A stretch of DNA of 64,000 nt from Usnea hakonensis (GCA_013423325.1 BLJB01000141.1:258-64257), one strand, 5' to 3'. Positions 49,225 to 62,200 are shown, counted from the stretch's first letter. Notes: a model not told the origin generated them from the letters alone. Numbers and translations are program-made.

Positions 49225-50433
49225 ATGGGCTATGTCACTACTTTTTTGCATTCGCAACTCTTTGTCAAACTTCCATATCCAACCTCTGACCTGTCTGGTC
49301 AGACTATCATCATCACTGGCGCCAACACAGGTCTAGGTAACATTTTCTGGAATCTTCTTGACTAGGAGAAGCCGCGCTTAAACCACTTTTAGGTCTTGAA
49401 GCTGCTCGCCACTTTGTCCGTTTGAATGCTGCCAAAGTCATCATAGCTGTTCGTACCGTCTCCAAAGGCGAGGCTGCTGCCGCCGAAATAGCCACCTCGC
49501 TCAAGACCTCCAAGTCGCGCATCGATGTTTGGCAGGTTGACTTGTCAGATTATAACTCCATCAAGGCTTTTACCAAGCGGGTGCGGTCGTTGGACCGCTT
49601 GGATGCCTTTGTTCAGAACGCGGGGATTTTGACCACTAAGTTTGAGCTTGTTGATGGCCAGGAGAGTACCATAGCCATCAACGTCATCGGCGCAGTGCTA
49701 CTGGGCCTGGGCGTACTGCCAAAGCTTCAAGAGAGCGCGGCCAAATACCACGTACAAGGTCGCATGACTTTCGTAGGCTCCGACTTGCAGTACATCGCAA
49801 AATTCAAAGAAAAGGACGCGTCAGGAAAGCTCTTCGACACCTTAAAATCAAAAGAGAACGCCGACATGGATGACAGGTTAGTTCGAATTGCCGTTCTTGA
49901 TCAGCGCTCCAAGACACTTACGGTCTCGACTTACAACCTCTCTTGCTACACGCTAATGCCCGCTATAGATACAAGGTTTCCAAGTTAGTCTTACTCTACG
50001 CGGCGCGCAGCATCGCTGTAAAATGTCCCGTCTCCGACAAGTCGAACGTTGTCGTCAACTATCTCACACCTGGTGCTTGCAAGAGCGACATCTTCCGAGA
50101 TGACATTGGCTGGCTCCAAGCCTTGATGCAAAAGATCGCCATTGCTATGATCGCTCGAACCACTGAAGTTGGAAGCCGCACTCTTGTTCATGCTGTGAAG
50201 CCAGACGTGGGAAAGCAAACCCATGGTGCCTTTTTGATGGATTGCAAAGTTGCCCCGTAAGTGCAACAACACTGTCACCCTCAACTCCAATAATCGATCA
50301 ATAGACTGACCTGACAACGAACAGTAATGGGGACAATGTGGACAGTGAAATGGGTAGGAAGATGCAGGAGAAATCGACCAAAGAGCTATTTGCCATACTG
50401 GAGCAAATCTCGCCTGGAGTCACCAACATTTGA
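49225..50433 (+). CDS. short-chain dehydrogenase/reductase (SDR)
   Basis: Four exons, 49225-49336, 49393-49876, 49969-50256, 50325-50433, give 330 aa. Cofactor motif TGANTGLG at 31-38, split by the first intron. NAG in VQNAGI, a serine-containing strand (FVGSDLQ), and the catalytic YKVSK at 200-204. An Arg in AVRT after the second strand suggests NADP(H) preference. This layout matches fungal SDRs that reduce ketones or oxidise alcohols, often found in secondary-metabolite clusters. Divergent to P450-1 and close to P450-2, so it probably acts on the same product. No lesion seen; the exact reaction is not readable. Confidence 0.9.
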
Positions 50434-51297
50434 GTGTTAGTCATGGAGATGACAGGATTCTCCATGCCTCAAGCACTCCATGAACAAGTTGAACACTTAT
50501 TCTTTCACTGTATACCCTTGGCCGCTGAAGCGACGATGCGTCTAATTGCGGTTGTTGTCGGGCGAGTGAAACCCTTTCTGCATCACTTTCGGGCTAGCGT
50601 GATGCTTTGTACTACTATGTCCTGAATTTCGCACCGTTCTCGTCTATCAACATTGGCCTTTTTTTCATTCGTTAGCAAATTAGCTATACCTAAAGACTCT
50701 AGATCCTCAATTCGCTCTGTACCCGAGAAATTTCAGAGTCAAATCATCCTTTCAATACCATGATAGAGATGAAATCGGAATCGAGCATTCATGACGAGTA
50801 CCATCGAATTCGGCGCGGTCAGAAACGTTTCCATCCCATCCACGCTTTAGATTCAAGACGGACTCAGGATTTAGTCTCAAAGAGTTGAGTCGTTCTGTCC
50901 TTCCAGCCTCAGGATATACATCGCGTGCGGGACGAGCTCTATAAGGCATGCGAGAGTGCAAATTTGATCACATGCTTCGATTTCATTCCTGATGTGTTTA
51001 TAGTCTACTTGTCCTAGCTGTATTATGCGCAATAGGGAGACCGGTCATTCTTAGCGGGGACTCCGCGAGAAATCCGTTGCACCGGACTCCGCAGCAAAGG
51101 TCTTGCAAGTGTAAGCGGCCACAACGTAACTCGGAAGAAAACCAAAAACATCGGATTCACGTACCCAATGGCGCTCGACCACACCTCATCACACCCCCAT
51201 AAAGGATTCTCGTCAAGGACTACTCTACGCACGAGTTAGTCTTGGTCGTTTTCTTTTTCCTGACCAAATCCACTAGCCTATTGCATCCTCAGTAACC
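50434..51297. other. intergenic, promoter of P450-2
   Basis: About 860 bp. No gene supported. Contains one exact CGGACTCCG at 51083-51091 and, 27 bases before it, GGGGACTCCGC at 51057-51067, a looser relative. The rest shows nothing distinct. Confidence 0.5.
51083..51091. promoter_or_regulatory. CGGACTCCG site, P450-2 promoter
   Basis: Context ACCGGACTCCGCA, 207 bp upstream of the ATG at 51298. A near match with extra G (CGGGGACTCCG) begins at 51056, so two half-site pairs may cooperate. Confidence 0.55.
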
Positions 51298-53469
51298 ATG
51301 TTCCTAGTCTCTTCCCAATCAGTGCTAGCACCTCCAGAGGTCTATGCGAGCATTGTGTTGCTGCTCGCTGCCTACGCGTTACGTCTTGTTTTCGTTAAGC
51401 GCGATAAAGAGATTGACGATTCCCCTGTGCTTGGTCAACCTGGAGACCCGGATTTTCACGTCGCCTTGAGCAGCGGATACAAACAGGTCAAGCTACGAAA
51501 TGGTTTGTCTTGCTTTGGGATTTTGCCGCTGACCAGTCCCACAGTTCAAGGACTCTACGTTCACCATTCCAACCGCCCACCATGCAATGGTCATCGTACC
51601 TCCAAAGTTTCTCGACGAGATCAAAGCACTGCCGGAAGACACCCTGACCTTCAAAGAGCAGGTTTCTGAACGCTTCTTGGGTAGGTATACGGGTCTCGGA
51701 ATCACGGATACCTTGGTGCATTCAGTCAAGGTAGGACTCATACGGTTATGGTGATGCTGGAAGCACTAATGTCGCTCAAATTAAAGGTCGACTTGACAAA
51801 GAACATTCCTCACATCTTGAATGATCTGCAAGATGAAGTTCATTATGCAGTGGGAAAAAACATCGGGGACTTGCAGGGTATGAATGGCGTCGCGGCATAG
51901 TACACTAAACAGATACGTCTGACTGGAATAGACTGGACTCCGCTTCCACTGTATCACATGTTAAGCAACCTGGTTGCATTACTTTCCAGTCGGGTATTTG
52001 TGGGCTATCCTCTCAATCGCAACGAGACTTGGGTGCGTATTGGTCCCTACTCTCTCGACTTGATCTTTAACGGAGATGCGGCTTATAGCTTCGGGTCACA
52101 CTTGGCTATACCCTGGATGGCTTTACAGGTATGTTTGCTTGAAAAGTTATGGCGTTGTCTACATAGTGTTCTTCACTCGTGAAAGCACTAGACTCAGACG
52201 CATATCTCTCTGGGATAGACTGATGGGTACAGGAGCCGACAAATTGTGGGCTTATCCTCGGTTTCTGCATCCTCTAATGCAGAAGTTTATACCGGAGGTA
52301 AGCGGACTCACCTCAGCGTCTCCGCTTTACTTTAATTACTGAAAATTTGACTCCTGACAATAGATACGAAATGTGCGAAGATACCTTTCAGATGGCTCAA
52401 GGTGAGTCTGCCTTACTATTTCAAGTATGAAGGCTGAGAGTAAATCCGTGACACTCTGATGCTCGGCTGATCAATCCTACTTCTTAGACTTATCGAACCC
52501 ATCATGAAAGAGCGGAGAATTGCCATGCAGAAGGGTTCCAAAGACTCAAAATGTTCAGATATGATCCAATGGATCATTGACAACTCCGACGAGACAAACA
52601 GCAAAGATACAAAATTCGTCACGAAAACTCAAATGCTCATCTCCGTTGTTGCCATCCACACCACCACGATGACCGTACATCCAATCTTTACCACTACCTA
52701 TCATCCCAGCTGACTCCTTTTTACACAGATGGCTCAAGCAGTATTCGACCTGGTAGCTCATCCCGAGTACATCGCCCCGCTTCGAGACGAAGTCAAACGG
52801 GTAAAAGCATCTGACGGCGACACGTGGACGAAGGCGGGTATAGCGAAGCTTGTGAAGATGGACAGCTTCATGAAAGAGTCCCAGCGGTTCCGTCCTCCAG
52901 GGCTAGGTACGATGGCCTATTCCGCAGTGCTCCTCATACTCCAATGTCTTTAGACAGTCGAGACTGAATATTGAGATAGTGACCATGACCCGCAAGTGCC
53001 GCGCGGACATCAAGCTTTCCAACAACATCCTCCTCCGCAAAGGCACTCACATCGGCGTAGCAGCCGGTGCCAACGCCTTGGACCCTCAGTACTTCGACGA
53101 CCCCGACACCTTCGACGGCTTCCGCTTCTCGAAACTACGAGCCTTACCAGGTAACGACAACAAATACCAGGTAAGCCATCTCCCCAACCAACCCATTCAC
53201 CCACAAAGAACGTTTCCCAATTCTAACAAGCACCCACCCAGTTCGTCACGACCAACAACGCAGACCAGCTGCACTGGGGCGTAGGCACGCACGCCTGTCC
53301 AGGCCGGTTCTTTGCCAGCTACGAGATCAAGATGCTTCTCGCGCACATGCTGCTGAATTACGACTTCAAACTGCCGCCTGGGATGGAACGGCCCCAGGAT
53401 ATTGGGAGGGATATACGCGTGGTGCCGAATCCGGTCGCTGAGATTTTGTTTCGTAATATCAAAGGCTAG
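51298..53469 (+). CDS. cytochrome P450 (second), CYP68/CYP503 (ent-kaurene-oxidase-like) type
   Basis: Spliced text: an N-terminal anchor, then GYKQ joined to FKDSTFTIPT (intron 51487-51544), and introns 51731-51786, 51878-51931, 52298-52363, 52402-52487, 52675-52728, 52907-52979 and 53171-53241. Landmarks are FLGRYTGLG, LSSRVFVGYPLNRNETW, the I-helix AIHTTTMT (His in place of the usual acid, as is common in this group), ExxR in ESQRF, and the haem loop WGVGTHACPGRFF. The C-terminus ends LLNYDFKLPPG and NPVAEILFRN. The group contains gibberellin-pathway and indole-diterpene P450s, so a terpenoid substrate is a fair guess only. Between about 52033 and 52235 I could not find a splice pattern that keeps frame from NETW to GADKLWAYPRF; the gene may be mis-assembled or damaged there. 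Confidence 0.82.
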
Positions 53470-54386
53470 GATGGTAAAAGGGGATTACGACATGGGTTGT
53501 TGGGATGACTGGTGAAGGGAAATAGATATATGAGGGTTAGAAGAGCGAATGGCATATCATGCTTAATGGCCAATATCAATTACACTGGTCCGTGAGATGA
53601 ACTACTCATATGTATCCTATATACTAGGACAGGACACGTAGATAAGTTCCAAAATCATAGCAATTGATCGGCTCCCTGGCTATACTTACACCGTTTCTTG
53701 CCTCCCCTCGATTGTCCTCCCTTACAACCACTTAATAATATATATCCTACCCATCTCAACCACCCAAACCAAACCCCACCTTTGCACCACTCCACCCTCG
53801 ACATAGCACCACAATAATCCTCTACAAGACATTCTCAACCTCTCCCAACCTTCATCTATCTCCCACGATCCATCATAAACACAGAAAACGATATCCTCAA
53901 ACCCTCCCCACCTCTCAAGATAGCGCGTCCCTCCAAGTAAGCCACCGACAAATTGAAGTAATGAGCAAGAAGGAGAAGCACAACCGGCGTTGGGAGCATA
54001 GGCGCGGCGCTTATGCATTTTTTTTTAATTCTTCGTCTCGACTCGAGCAAACGACAGTAGTTGAGCCCATGGATCCGGAGCCGGAGGGCTCTCACGGAGT
54101 CCGTGTTCGGTGGACAACGGGATGTCATCCACGTATCAATCCCCGGGCTCTCCGGGGTCCCTTCGAATTATGAACATGGTTGTTAGGTCAGGTCAGGTCA
54201 GTGGGATGAGGTGATTGTCTTTTTTCCCTCCTCTGGCTCTGGCTCCAACGAAGCGGTCACTACTATCTACCGTGACCGATCTTGGCTTTTTGTGTTAAAG
54301 ATAGACGAGCGGTCTTGAGGGGTTGAGACTCCAGTCCAAAAAAAGTCTTGCATACTGAAAGAAACTATTGAGCCTATCTTTCCAAC
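53470..54386. other. intergenic, promoter of P450-3
   Basis: About 900 bp. Pyrimidine-rich 53750-53900. One CGGAGTCCG (reverse of CGGACTCCG) at 54095-54103. A TCAGGTCAGGTCAG triplication lies at about 54187-54200. No gene supported. Confidence 0.5.
54095..54103. promoter_or_regulatory. CGGACTCCG site (reverse strand), P450-3 promoter
   Basis: Plus-strand context CACGGAGTCCGTG, a 13-bp palindrome apart from the central base, 284 bp upstream of the ATG at 54387. Confidence 0.55.
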
Positions 54387-56315
54387 ATGTTTATCTATTC
54401 CTGCCTCGTGATTTTCATCCTGTGGGCCGTGAGGGCTCTGTATATTCGTCGAAAGCTGCCAAAGGGGGCCAAGTGGCTTCCTGGGCCTCCAGGTAGGGGG
54501 TTTCGGTCTCTCTCTCTCTCTCTGTCTTTTCTTGGCCCTCACTTATGAAATATTCCCATTTGGCTGAATGATATCTTTCACACAGGGTTGCCACTGATTG
54601 GACGCGTTTGGGACATTCCACGCAATCACAGCTACCTCCGCTTCAAGCAGTGGTCCGACATCTACGGGCCCATCTTCCAGATCAACGTCTTTGGGGTCAA
54701 TCACATCTGGCTAGCAAGTGACAAGATCGCCCAGGATCTGTTGGTCAAGAGAGGCTCCATATACTCGGATCGTCCGCCCATCAACAATCTCAAAGACAGC
54801 AAGACGGCAGGCGAATACATCCCTCTCTTAGGACACAATGGTGACTGAGAATCCCATCTTCTCCAATGTTTCATCCTCTTGGCAACGCTCTACCTTATAC
54901 TGACCATCTCCCTTTTCTCTCCGGCAGACACATGGCGCCGCCAACGCAAATTCGTGCACACAGTCATGTCCCAATCGGCATCCGTATCCCACCAATTCCT
55001 CCCCCTACAAGAATGCTACCAACTCCTCGCCGAGCTCCTCGACGATCCTCCAAACTTCGAACACCTCATGGAGAGCTACACAGGGCGAGTCATATCCCGC
55101 CTCGCCTTCGGCAGCGTAGGCCACACCGAAGCCATCGCCACAAACTCCCACGCGCTCCTGCACGCCATCTCCCCCGCCGCGCACTTCACCAACATCATGC
55201 CGCAACTGACGCGACTTCCGGAATGGCTTTCGCCCTGGAAACGGGCCGAGCGAGCGCGCCACGACCGGGAGCGGGACTTTTTCCTGCGCACGTTCGATCA
55301 GGTGGAGAAAGAAGTCAAGAGTGGTCCCACAGCCACATCATTCATGCGCTCATTCCTCGAGTCTCGAAAATCGTCTCAGAGCATGGATGACACAGAAGGA
55401 GCGTACGTGGTCGGCATGCTCGGCCTAGCGGGCCTGCTCACCACGGCGTCGGCCATGATGACTTACATCCTAGCCATGTGTCTCCATCCCGAATGGCAAA
55501 CAAAACTCCAAGAAGAAATCGACCGGGTGTGCGGAGACCGCATGCCAGAAACCACGGACGCGCCACAGTTGCCGGTCCTCCGCGCCGTGATCAAGGAAAT
55601 CATGCGCTGGAGGCCCGTGACCCCGAGCAGTAAGTAAGCCCATTTCTCATATTCGCGAAACAACACACCACCATAACGCTAACCCTTTTCCCCACCCTCA
55701 AAGGCATCCCCCACGAGCTCGAACAGGACGACATCTACGAAGGCTACTTCCTCCCCAAAGGCAGCCACATTCACCCCAGCCAGTGGCAAGTCACCCTATT
55801 CCCTCCCCTTCACCCCAAAGCAAACCAAAGACCCCACCACTAACCCCCCTCCCCCCCCCACCAGGGCCATAACCCGGGACCCAACCCTCTACCCCTCCCC
55901 CGAAACCTTCAACCCCACCCGCTGGCTATCCCCCAGCTCCCCATGCTACCTCTCCCCCCTAACCACCCACCCCACCATAAAAGGCTTCACAACATTCGGC
56001 TACGGGCGACGCGTATGCCAAGGCGTAGACCTCGTCGAAGCAGAACTACTCGTCGGGATCGGGGGCATGGCGTGGGCGTTTCAGATCGAGAAGAAGATGG
56101 ACCGGGGGACGGGGAGGGCGGTCGCGGTGCCGGAACATGATTATACGAGTTTGCTGATTAGTCGGCCGCGGCCGTTTGAGTTTGATTTGAGGGCGAGGAG
56201 TGGGGAGAGGGAGGGGGCGGTGAGGGGGAATTGGGAGAGGGTTAGGAGGGAGGGGGGGGTTGTGGGGGGAAAAGGGGGGGAGGGCGGGGAGAAGACGGGC
56301 TTGCCGCTTATTTAG
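54387..56315 (+). CDS. cytochrome P450 (third), O-methylsterigmatocystin-oxidoreductase-like
   Basis: Five exons, 54387-54492, 54586-54840, 54928-55629, 55704-55785, 55865-56315, give 531 aa. N-terminal anchor (FIYSCLVIFILWAVRAL), KWLPGPPGLPLIG entry motif, WRRQRKFVH in helix C, ExxR in KEIMRWRP, QWAITRDPTLYP, and the haem loop FGYGRRVCQG with Cys433. This resembles the fungal CYP64/OrdA-type group. Two oddities: the I-helix reads AGLLTT at 288-293, with no acidic residue where A-G-x-D/E-T-T is expected, and the last ~50 residues are a Gly/Arg/Glu-rich tail beyond the normal P450 end. The fourth intron uses a GC donor. It would be ER-bound and act on the cluster product. Confidence 0.85.
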
Positions 56316-56533
56316 GGTTTGGAAAGGGGGAGGGGTTGGGTTGGGGGGGCAAAGAATTGCACACACCATGCAGAGAGGAGCCCAAGATTGAAAACGCGGA
56401 TGGATCTGCTAAGAGACATAACAATAAGAACTATAAGAATGGGATATAAACCGCGACGCCTACTTAAGGAAACGGAAACCGAGATCCCCCATCTCGCATT
56501 TCCCCCTCCCCCCAACACAATCATCCCCCCCNN

Positions 56534-56576
<43 letters not shown>

Positions 56577-56915
56577 ACGTCGTATGGGGCAGAGGAAGGA
56601 AGGAAGGAAGGAAGGAAGAAAGGAACTCAGGAAGGAGCTAGTCGTTGAAGAGGAGAGCGGTAGAGAGAGATAGAGATGCGAGCCACGATCTTTGAGCGCC
56701 CGAGAGCTAGATGGATGGATGGATGGATGATACCAATAGTCTATCGTACAGAGAAAGCTATCGACAACGGGATCTATATATATCTATACAGTCTATGTTC
56801 TTGTTCTTCTCTATCTTCTATTCAAGTTCCATTCCAGCCTGCCAACTACTCCTTCCCCATTCCAAACAACGCCATATATTCCACCATCCCCCATCCCCCC
56901 TCAACACCACTCACC
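56316..56915. other. low-complexity spacer with assembly gap and microsatellites
   Basis: Convergent 3' ends of P450-3 (+) and the exporter (-). Poly-C then NN at 56532-56533 then poly-A; (GGAA)n at 56592-56622; (ATGG)n at 56711-56729. No gene. Confidence 0.75.
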
Positions 56916-58879
56916 TCACCCAGCCGAGAACTCCACCTTCCCCCTAACACTAACCCACGGCACAAACAGACTCGCCAACGCCGCGACCCCCGCAAGCCCG
57001 ATACTCAGCGCGAACGCGACCCGAATGCCATCCATATACGACGCGATGACGCCTTCGAGCTGAGCGCCATGGTAGACGCTTCTCAAAGCCGAGGCGCCCA
57101 CGGTAATGGCCTGATGCGGATCGATCTCCGGGACGTTGCGCATGAGGGATTTGATGAACTGATTGCTGAAGGCCGATTGGCCGGCCGAGACCATCAAGGC
57201 GCCACCAATGGTTTGGGCAACTAGAACGAGTACAATCAGTCAGAGGGGAGTGAGTGGGTCTATGGTGGGAGGAGAAGCTGACAGAGCAGAATCGCGGTGG
57301 TGGACGAGACATCGTCGGGCGGAGACAGCGCCTGCCCCGCCATGATGGGCACCTGGAAGCAGAATCCGATGCCGAAGCCGGCAAGGGCCTGATATCCGAT
57401 CCAGACGGCGCTGGAGGACGTCGTGGTGAAGGTGTAGATCAAGCCGCAGCCGATGGTGGTGATGACGGAGCCGAGAATGACGAACGGGGCAAAGAAGCCG
57501 AAGCGTGTGATGCCGACGCCGGAGGCGATGACTGTCAATGCTGAGAGGAGTCAGCGCTAGTCTTCATCCCGGTGGGAGGGAAGACGGGAACATACTGTCT
57601 GCAATGATGAGGGCAAGGTTACGGATGCCGCTGTTCGTTGCGGTGGTGCCCCGGACGGCTTGGAAGTAGATGGGAAGGTAGTAAAGCAGGATGAAAAACC
57701 CGCCAGCCAAGCTTGATGAGTGATCAGTCCGAAGAACAGCTTTAGTCTCCGTCGAAAGTCGGCCAGACTTACAAAAAGCTAAAAAGGCAACCGCTCCAAA
57801 CCTCTCTCCTCTTTATGATCCGTGGGAGCAGAAGCGCGCGAGGCCCCTGCCACCACTCTACCAAGCCGAAGGCAATGGAGATGAGACCGAAACCAATGAG
57901 TGTACCAATGACGGCGGACGAGTTCCACGGTTTCAGAACCCCGCCCCATTCCAAAGCGAGGAGCAGACATATGACGGCAGCCATGATCAGACCCGTTCCA
58001 ATAAGGTCCATCTGCAAGAACTTCTCCCGAAGAGGGGTGTTTCGTGCCTCCTCGGAATAGGAAGCTTTGGGAGTCGTAAACACCAGAGCGATGATGGCAG
58101 CGGCGAAGCCCCCGATAGGGAGATTGATGTAGAAACTAGGATGGGGTGGTCAGGTACGTAGATATCATAGAGGAAAAGGCACCCGTACCACCACCGCCAC
58201 GAAGGCCCGTCCGTAAGAGCGCCTCCGAGAAGCGGTCCAATGACACTCGCAACGCCATAAGTCGCGCCAATGATACCCGTGTAAGCGGGTCGCTTTGGCG
58301 GCGGAACAATGAAGGCGATGATGGTGTAGCAGCCCGCCAGCACGCCCGCGGCTCCGACGCCGATAATCGCCCTGCCGACAATCAGGGTGATGCTGTTCTG
58401 CGCCACGGCGCAGATCAAGCTGCCCGTTTCGAAAACACCAATCGCGATGAGGAAGACGAGCTTGAGATCGAAGTATTTGTACGACTTGCCCCACATGGCC
58501 TGCGAGGAGCCGACGGTCAAGAACATGGCCGAGCCGTACCAGCCGACCTAGTTGAAGTCAGCGCGGGATTCTCGAGAATGTCCGCGGACGGGGTTTGGGT
58601 TTTTACATCATCCAGACTGTGAAATTGGTCAGTGATGCGAGGGATGGCCGTGGCGATGATGTTCATATCGAGCGAGGCCAGGAAAACGGCAAGGACCAAA
58701 GCAATAACAACGCTCACGAGCTTGAGTGAAGTTGGATATTCATCGTCATCGTTGGCCCTTGCATCATGTTGCTGCATGTCATTGATAGAACTCTTCTCGT
58801 CCAGATCTTGGTGATGCGCCATGTCAGTGGACATGGTATCAGGCGGGCTTTCCGCCATGTTGTCATGGTCGTAAGCCAT
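56916..58879 (-). CDS. MFS drug/toxin exporter, DHA2-type (14 helices)
   Basis: Six exons, 58879-58607, 58547-58189, 58135-57773, 57711-57596, 57540-57283, 57220-56916, give 557 aa. I chose the ATG at 58879 (MAYDHDN); an in-frame ATG at 58918 would add 13 residues. A charged N-terminus is followed by motif SLDMNIIATAIPRITDQFHSLDDVGWYGSA, then GRAIIGVGAAGVLAG (motif C region), GPSWRWCFYINLPIGG, and QTIGGALMVSAGQSAF, all signatures of fungal 14-helix exporters such as aflatoxin- and HC-toxin-type pumps. It would export the cluster product or give self-protection at the plasma membrane. A one-mismatch copy of the cluster motif lies 326 bp upstream. Confidence 0.92.
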
Positions 58880-59284
58880 GGTGGTGAGGGCAGGATTTAT
58901 TGAGAACAGGGACTGCAAATGTAGGTAGGTAGGTAGGTAGGTAGGTAGCGATGGTTATCAAAGGGAAAGTAGGAAGATAGGGAAGGAGGTAGATGTTAGT
59001 GTAATAGTGTATTAGTGTAATAGCTAGGTATAAAAGGGAGATAGGGAGGTAGTTGTTAGTCTATTAGTGTAATAACTTGGTAAGATGTATAGGGTACAAT
59101 GACCAACATCAAACTATTCTTAGCAGTCGCTTGGTAAGGGGTAAGTGGTAATGCAGTTGTGTGAAAGGGAAGGAGCTGACAAAGAATGATGCAATGCCAT
59201 TCGCCGGACTCCCCCATCTGTCCGAACCTACCATACCTTACGTAATCACTTATTTACTACTGTCTGCCGCCAGAATGTCTCGTC
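58880..59284. other. exporter promoter and 3' flank of the regulator
   Basis: Contains (GTAG)n at about 58920-58948 and a degenerate duplication around 58987-59086 built on AGTGTAATA. A motif variant lies at 59205-59213. No gene. Confidence 0.6.
59205..59213. promoter_or_regulatory. CGGACTCCC, one-mismatch variant of the cluster motif
   Basis: Context GCCGGACTCCCCC, 326 bp upstream of the exporter ATG. The second half-site is CCC instead of CCG, so binding is less certain than at the exact copies. Confidence 0.35.
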
Positions 59285-62200
59285 TCATTCCCGTCTTACG
59301 ATCAGCCTTCTCAAAGTGCCTTTGATTCCCTCCTCAAGTCTCGTCGTCGCCGGCTCCTCGCCCAAGACTTCCAGGCAGTGCTTGAGAGTATCTCCAGGCA
59401 CCTCCAACGACAGGAATCCCCCGCCCCTTGTCGACAGCACCGGAACTCCCTCACGGTACCGCAAGTACCGCAACATGGATGGATGTTCGGGCGTCAGGCC
59501 GTCGACTACGAATGTATCGTCCGAGGACCCTCGGCTCAAAGCAGCTGTCGGTCGCTGCGGATCCATGTTGGCGGTACTGGTTGCCCACAGAATAATGGCA
59601 ACACGGTAAATCGCTGCCGGCCACCACGGTGGCTTCTGGGGCTCAGGCATGGCTCGCACAAGACGAATGACTTGCCCACAGTGAAACCATATTCGCGCTG
59701 CTTCTTCAATGCACCTGACTCGCACCCAGTAACTACGCCGAAATTCGTCTCGGTGAAGCTCGCCACGTGCGAACAGTTCCATTTCGCGGAAGCGGGTCAT
59801 GGTGTTGAGACTAATCAGATGGTAGGTGACCAAATTGGCGCAAGTTGCAGGGTCAAATCCGTCGGTCTTTCCCACGGATCGGCTACACATTGCATACCAG
59901 TCTTGCAACGTTGACTGCACCTCCTCAAGTTGTGTGATCAAACGCTGCGATGGACGGTCATTGACTCCGTCGACGAAACAGTCGAGACATTGATGTAGGT
60001 GGCAGACCATAGCCTGTAAGGGATGAAGGAACAGGCGGAGCTGGGTAGGGGAGAAGTCAAGAGCTTGGATCTGGGGATCCCTGTTCATGAAACGGTGGAC
60101 GATATGTTTGAGTGACGGTGGATTCCTGGGCACACTGGATTTGGGGCTGCTGTATGTAGCATTATATAAACGCGACCACTCTTCGGCAGATCTAGAGTGC
60201 CACAATATATCCTGATCCGGCATTGCAGCGTTGAGATCTCTGAGGGATAGCTTCGGAGGCGTATCGTGGAACAAGCTCAATTCCTGATCCACGACTACCC
60301 AGGAATAGGCCAATCTGAAAAGGTTAGCAGCATCCTAACGAGAGTAAAGGTATGTCATCCGGCATTACCTGTTCCCACTTTCGTAATCTTTCCAGCTTTT
60401 CCAATCTACTCCGCTTTCAATCATTTCCTGTCGGCGACTCCTCTCACGATAACTCAGCAGTCCAGAGTGACGAAGCATCTGCAGTCACACGGTCAATTAC
60501 CATGATCTGTAGGATATCAAGAGACGTCGCTTACAGAAATGTACATGTCGAGCTGGCCAGCAGCAAGCTACCTTTCTTAGCGCAGAGAATGCCACACTTG
60601 GGGAAAGCGATACTCACATCCATGTGCCATCTATTCCCGCTCCATGCCGCCGAGTTCATGAACATGAGAGCAGACCGAAGCATGGTCGTATCGGTGGAGA
60701 GTGATACATCTTGTTCCACTAGGCTAAGCCATGAAATGCGGCAAGCCTCGGTCAGACCACTCGTCAAACTACGAGCTTCATTCGTGGGAGTGGCTATCGC
60801 ACCTTGTGCGAGCATTAAAAGCAGCAAAAGGCTAGAACATCTCTCTTGCGTTGACTCCAATATGTCCATTGGACTCAGCAATCGAGATGGAGTAGAGGGA
60901 TAGTAGGGTTCGAATCGACTAGCGTAAGCTTGGAGTAGGTGTTCCAGGTCATTTGTGGAGGGAAGGGTACTGAAAACCTCAAAGCTTGAAGTAGAACTCG
61001 GAGTAGGATGCTGATGAGCTTCAAGCCTGTCTCCCACACTAGAGCCGTGCGTTTCTCGTGCCTTATGGAGAATAGTTTGCGTGACGACCATCAGCTTGTC
61101 CCTTGCTCTGCCGCTGAATTGGTCAACACTGATTCCACCGTTGAACGCATGGTTTTCTGCACCCCCAGCTAACAGAGACGTCGATGGCTGTACCGTATCG
61201 TAAGTTTTCAGAGTATGTTCTAAACCTTCAACAAAAGTGCGCCCGGTCTTGGGATGAACTTTTTCTCCTGAGGAGGGGTTGCACCGAAAACAGGGCCATT
61301 TCTCAAAATCAACACCGAGAGTCTCCTGACCCTGCATATATGATACATTTCCCTCTGCAACGTGAGCGGAGACAACATCTGATGCGAAGGCGTTGGAGAC
61401 GGGGACAGGGACAAGGGTAGGAGTTTGAAACATATTAGTGTCGGTAGGATCGAAGGACACGTAGCTCGGCATGTCCGCAAAATTGATGTCAAATGAAGGA
61501 TTCATGCCGTCTTCAATCAAAAATTGATGATCGTCATCCGGATTGTAGCCATCTAAAGTCGTGCCGGAGTAAAGCTCCATGGAGATCTCTTGGGTCAAGG
61601 GCACGTTCTGAGAAAGAGTTCTTGGCGTCTCATCCTGTTGATCTCGCATAAACTCAGCCCGTCCGAGACCATGGTCATGGTCATGGGTCAGGAGATCGTT
61701 ACTTGGTGCCTGGAAATTATTTTGCGTACGGCTACGCCTTGGTGGACCGCGAGGATTGGGTGGGGGCGACTCAGCTTGAGAACGTGGGTAATCCAGTTCC
61801 GTCGTATTGTCCGCACCGTGTGGTCCATCTGGCGACTGGTTTTCAGCGGAATTTGCTCCGCTACCAGTAGAAGTACCTATAGATGATTTCCCGTAAGCGT
61901 CAAGCTGTCTTTTGGTCTGGTGAACGGCCTCGGAGGAGTGTTGGCTTGTTCTTGGTTGGCACTGCAGGCCTTTGCTGACGCACCGACCGCAAGCTGGGAC
62001 CTATCAGGGTTGGTTTGAGTGAGTTTTGCTACTAGGTCAAGAGGTTCTCTTCCGGTTCGAGACTCACGCCTTTATCGCACTTGATTTTAGCTTTAGCGCA
62101 GGAGGAACAGGCGATGAGTCTTTGGGAAGGAGCCATGTCCAAGTCGTTTGAGTCGTTCGCTTCATTGTGAGTTTGTAGTAGGTGACGTTGCAGCAGATCC

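Noticed and set aside
54866..55390. 174-codon plus-strand frame
   Set aside because: Overlaps exon 3 of P450-3 in another frame; composition is Arg/His/Pro-rich with no motif.
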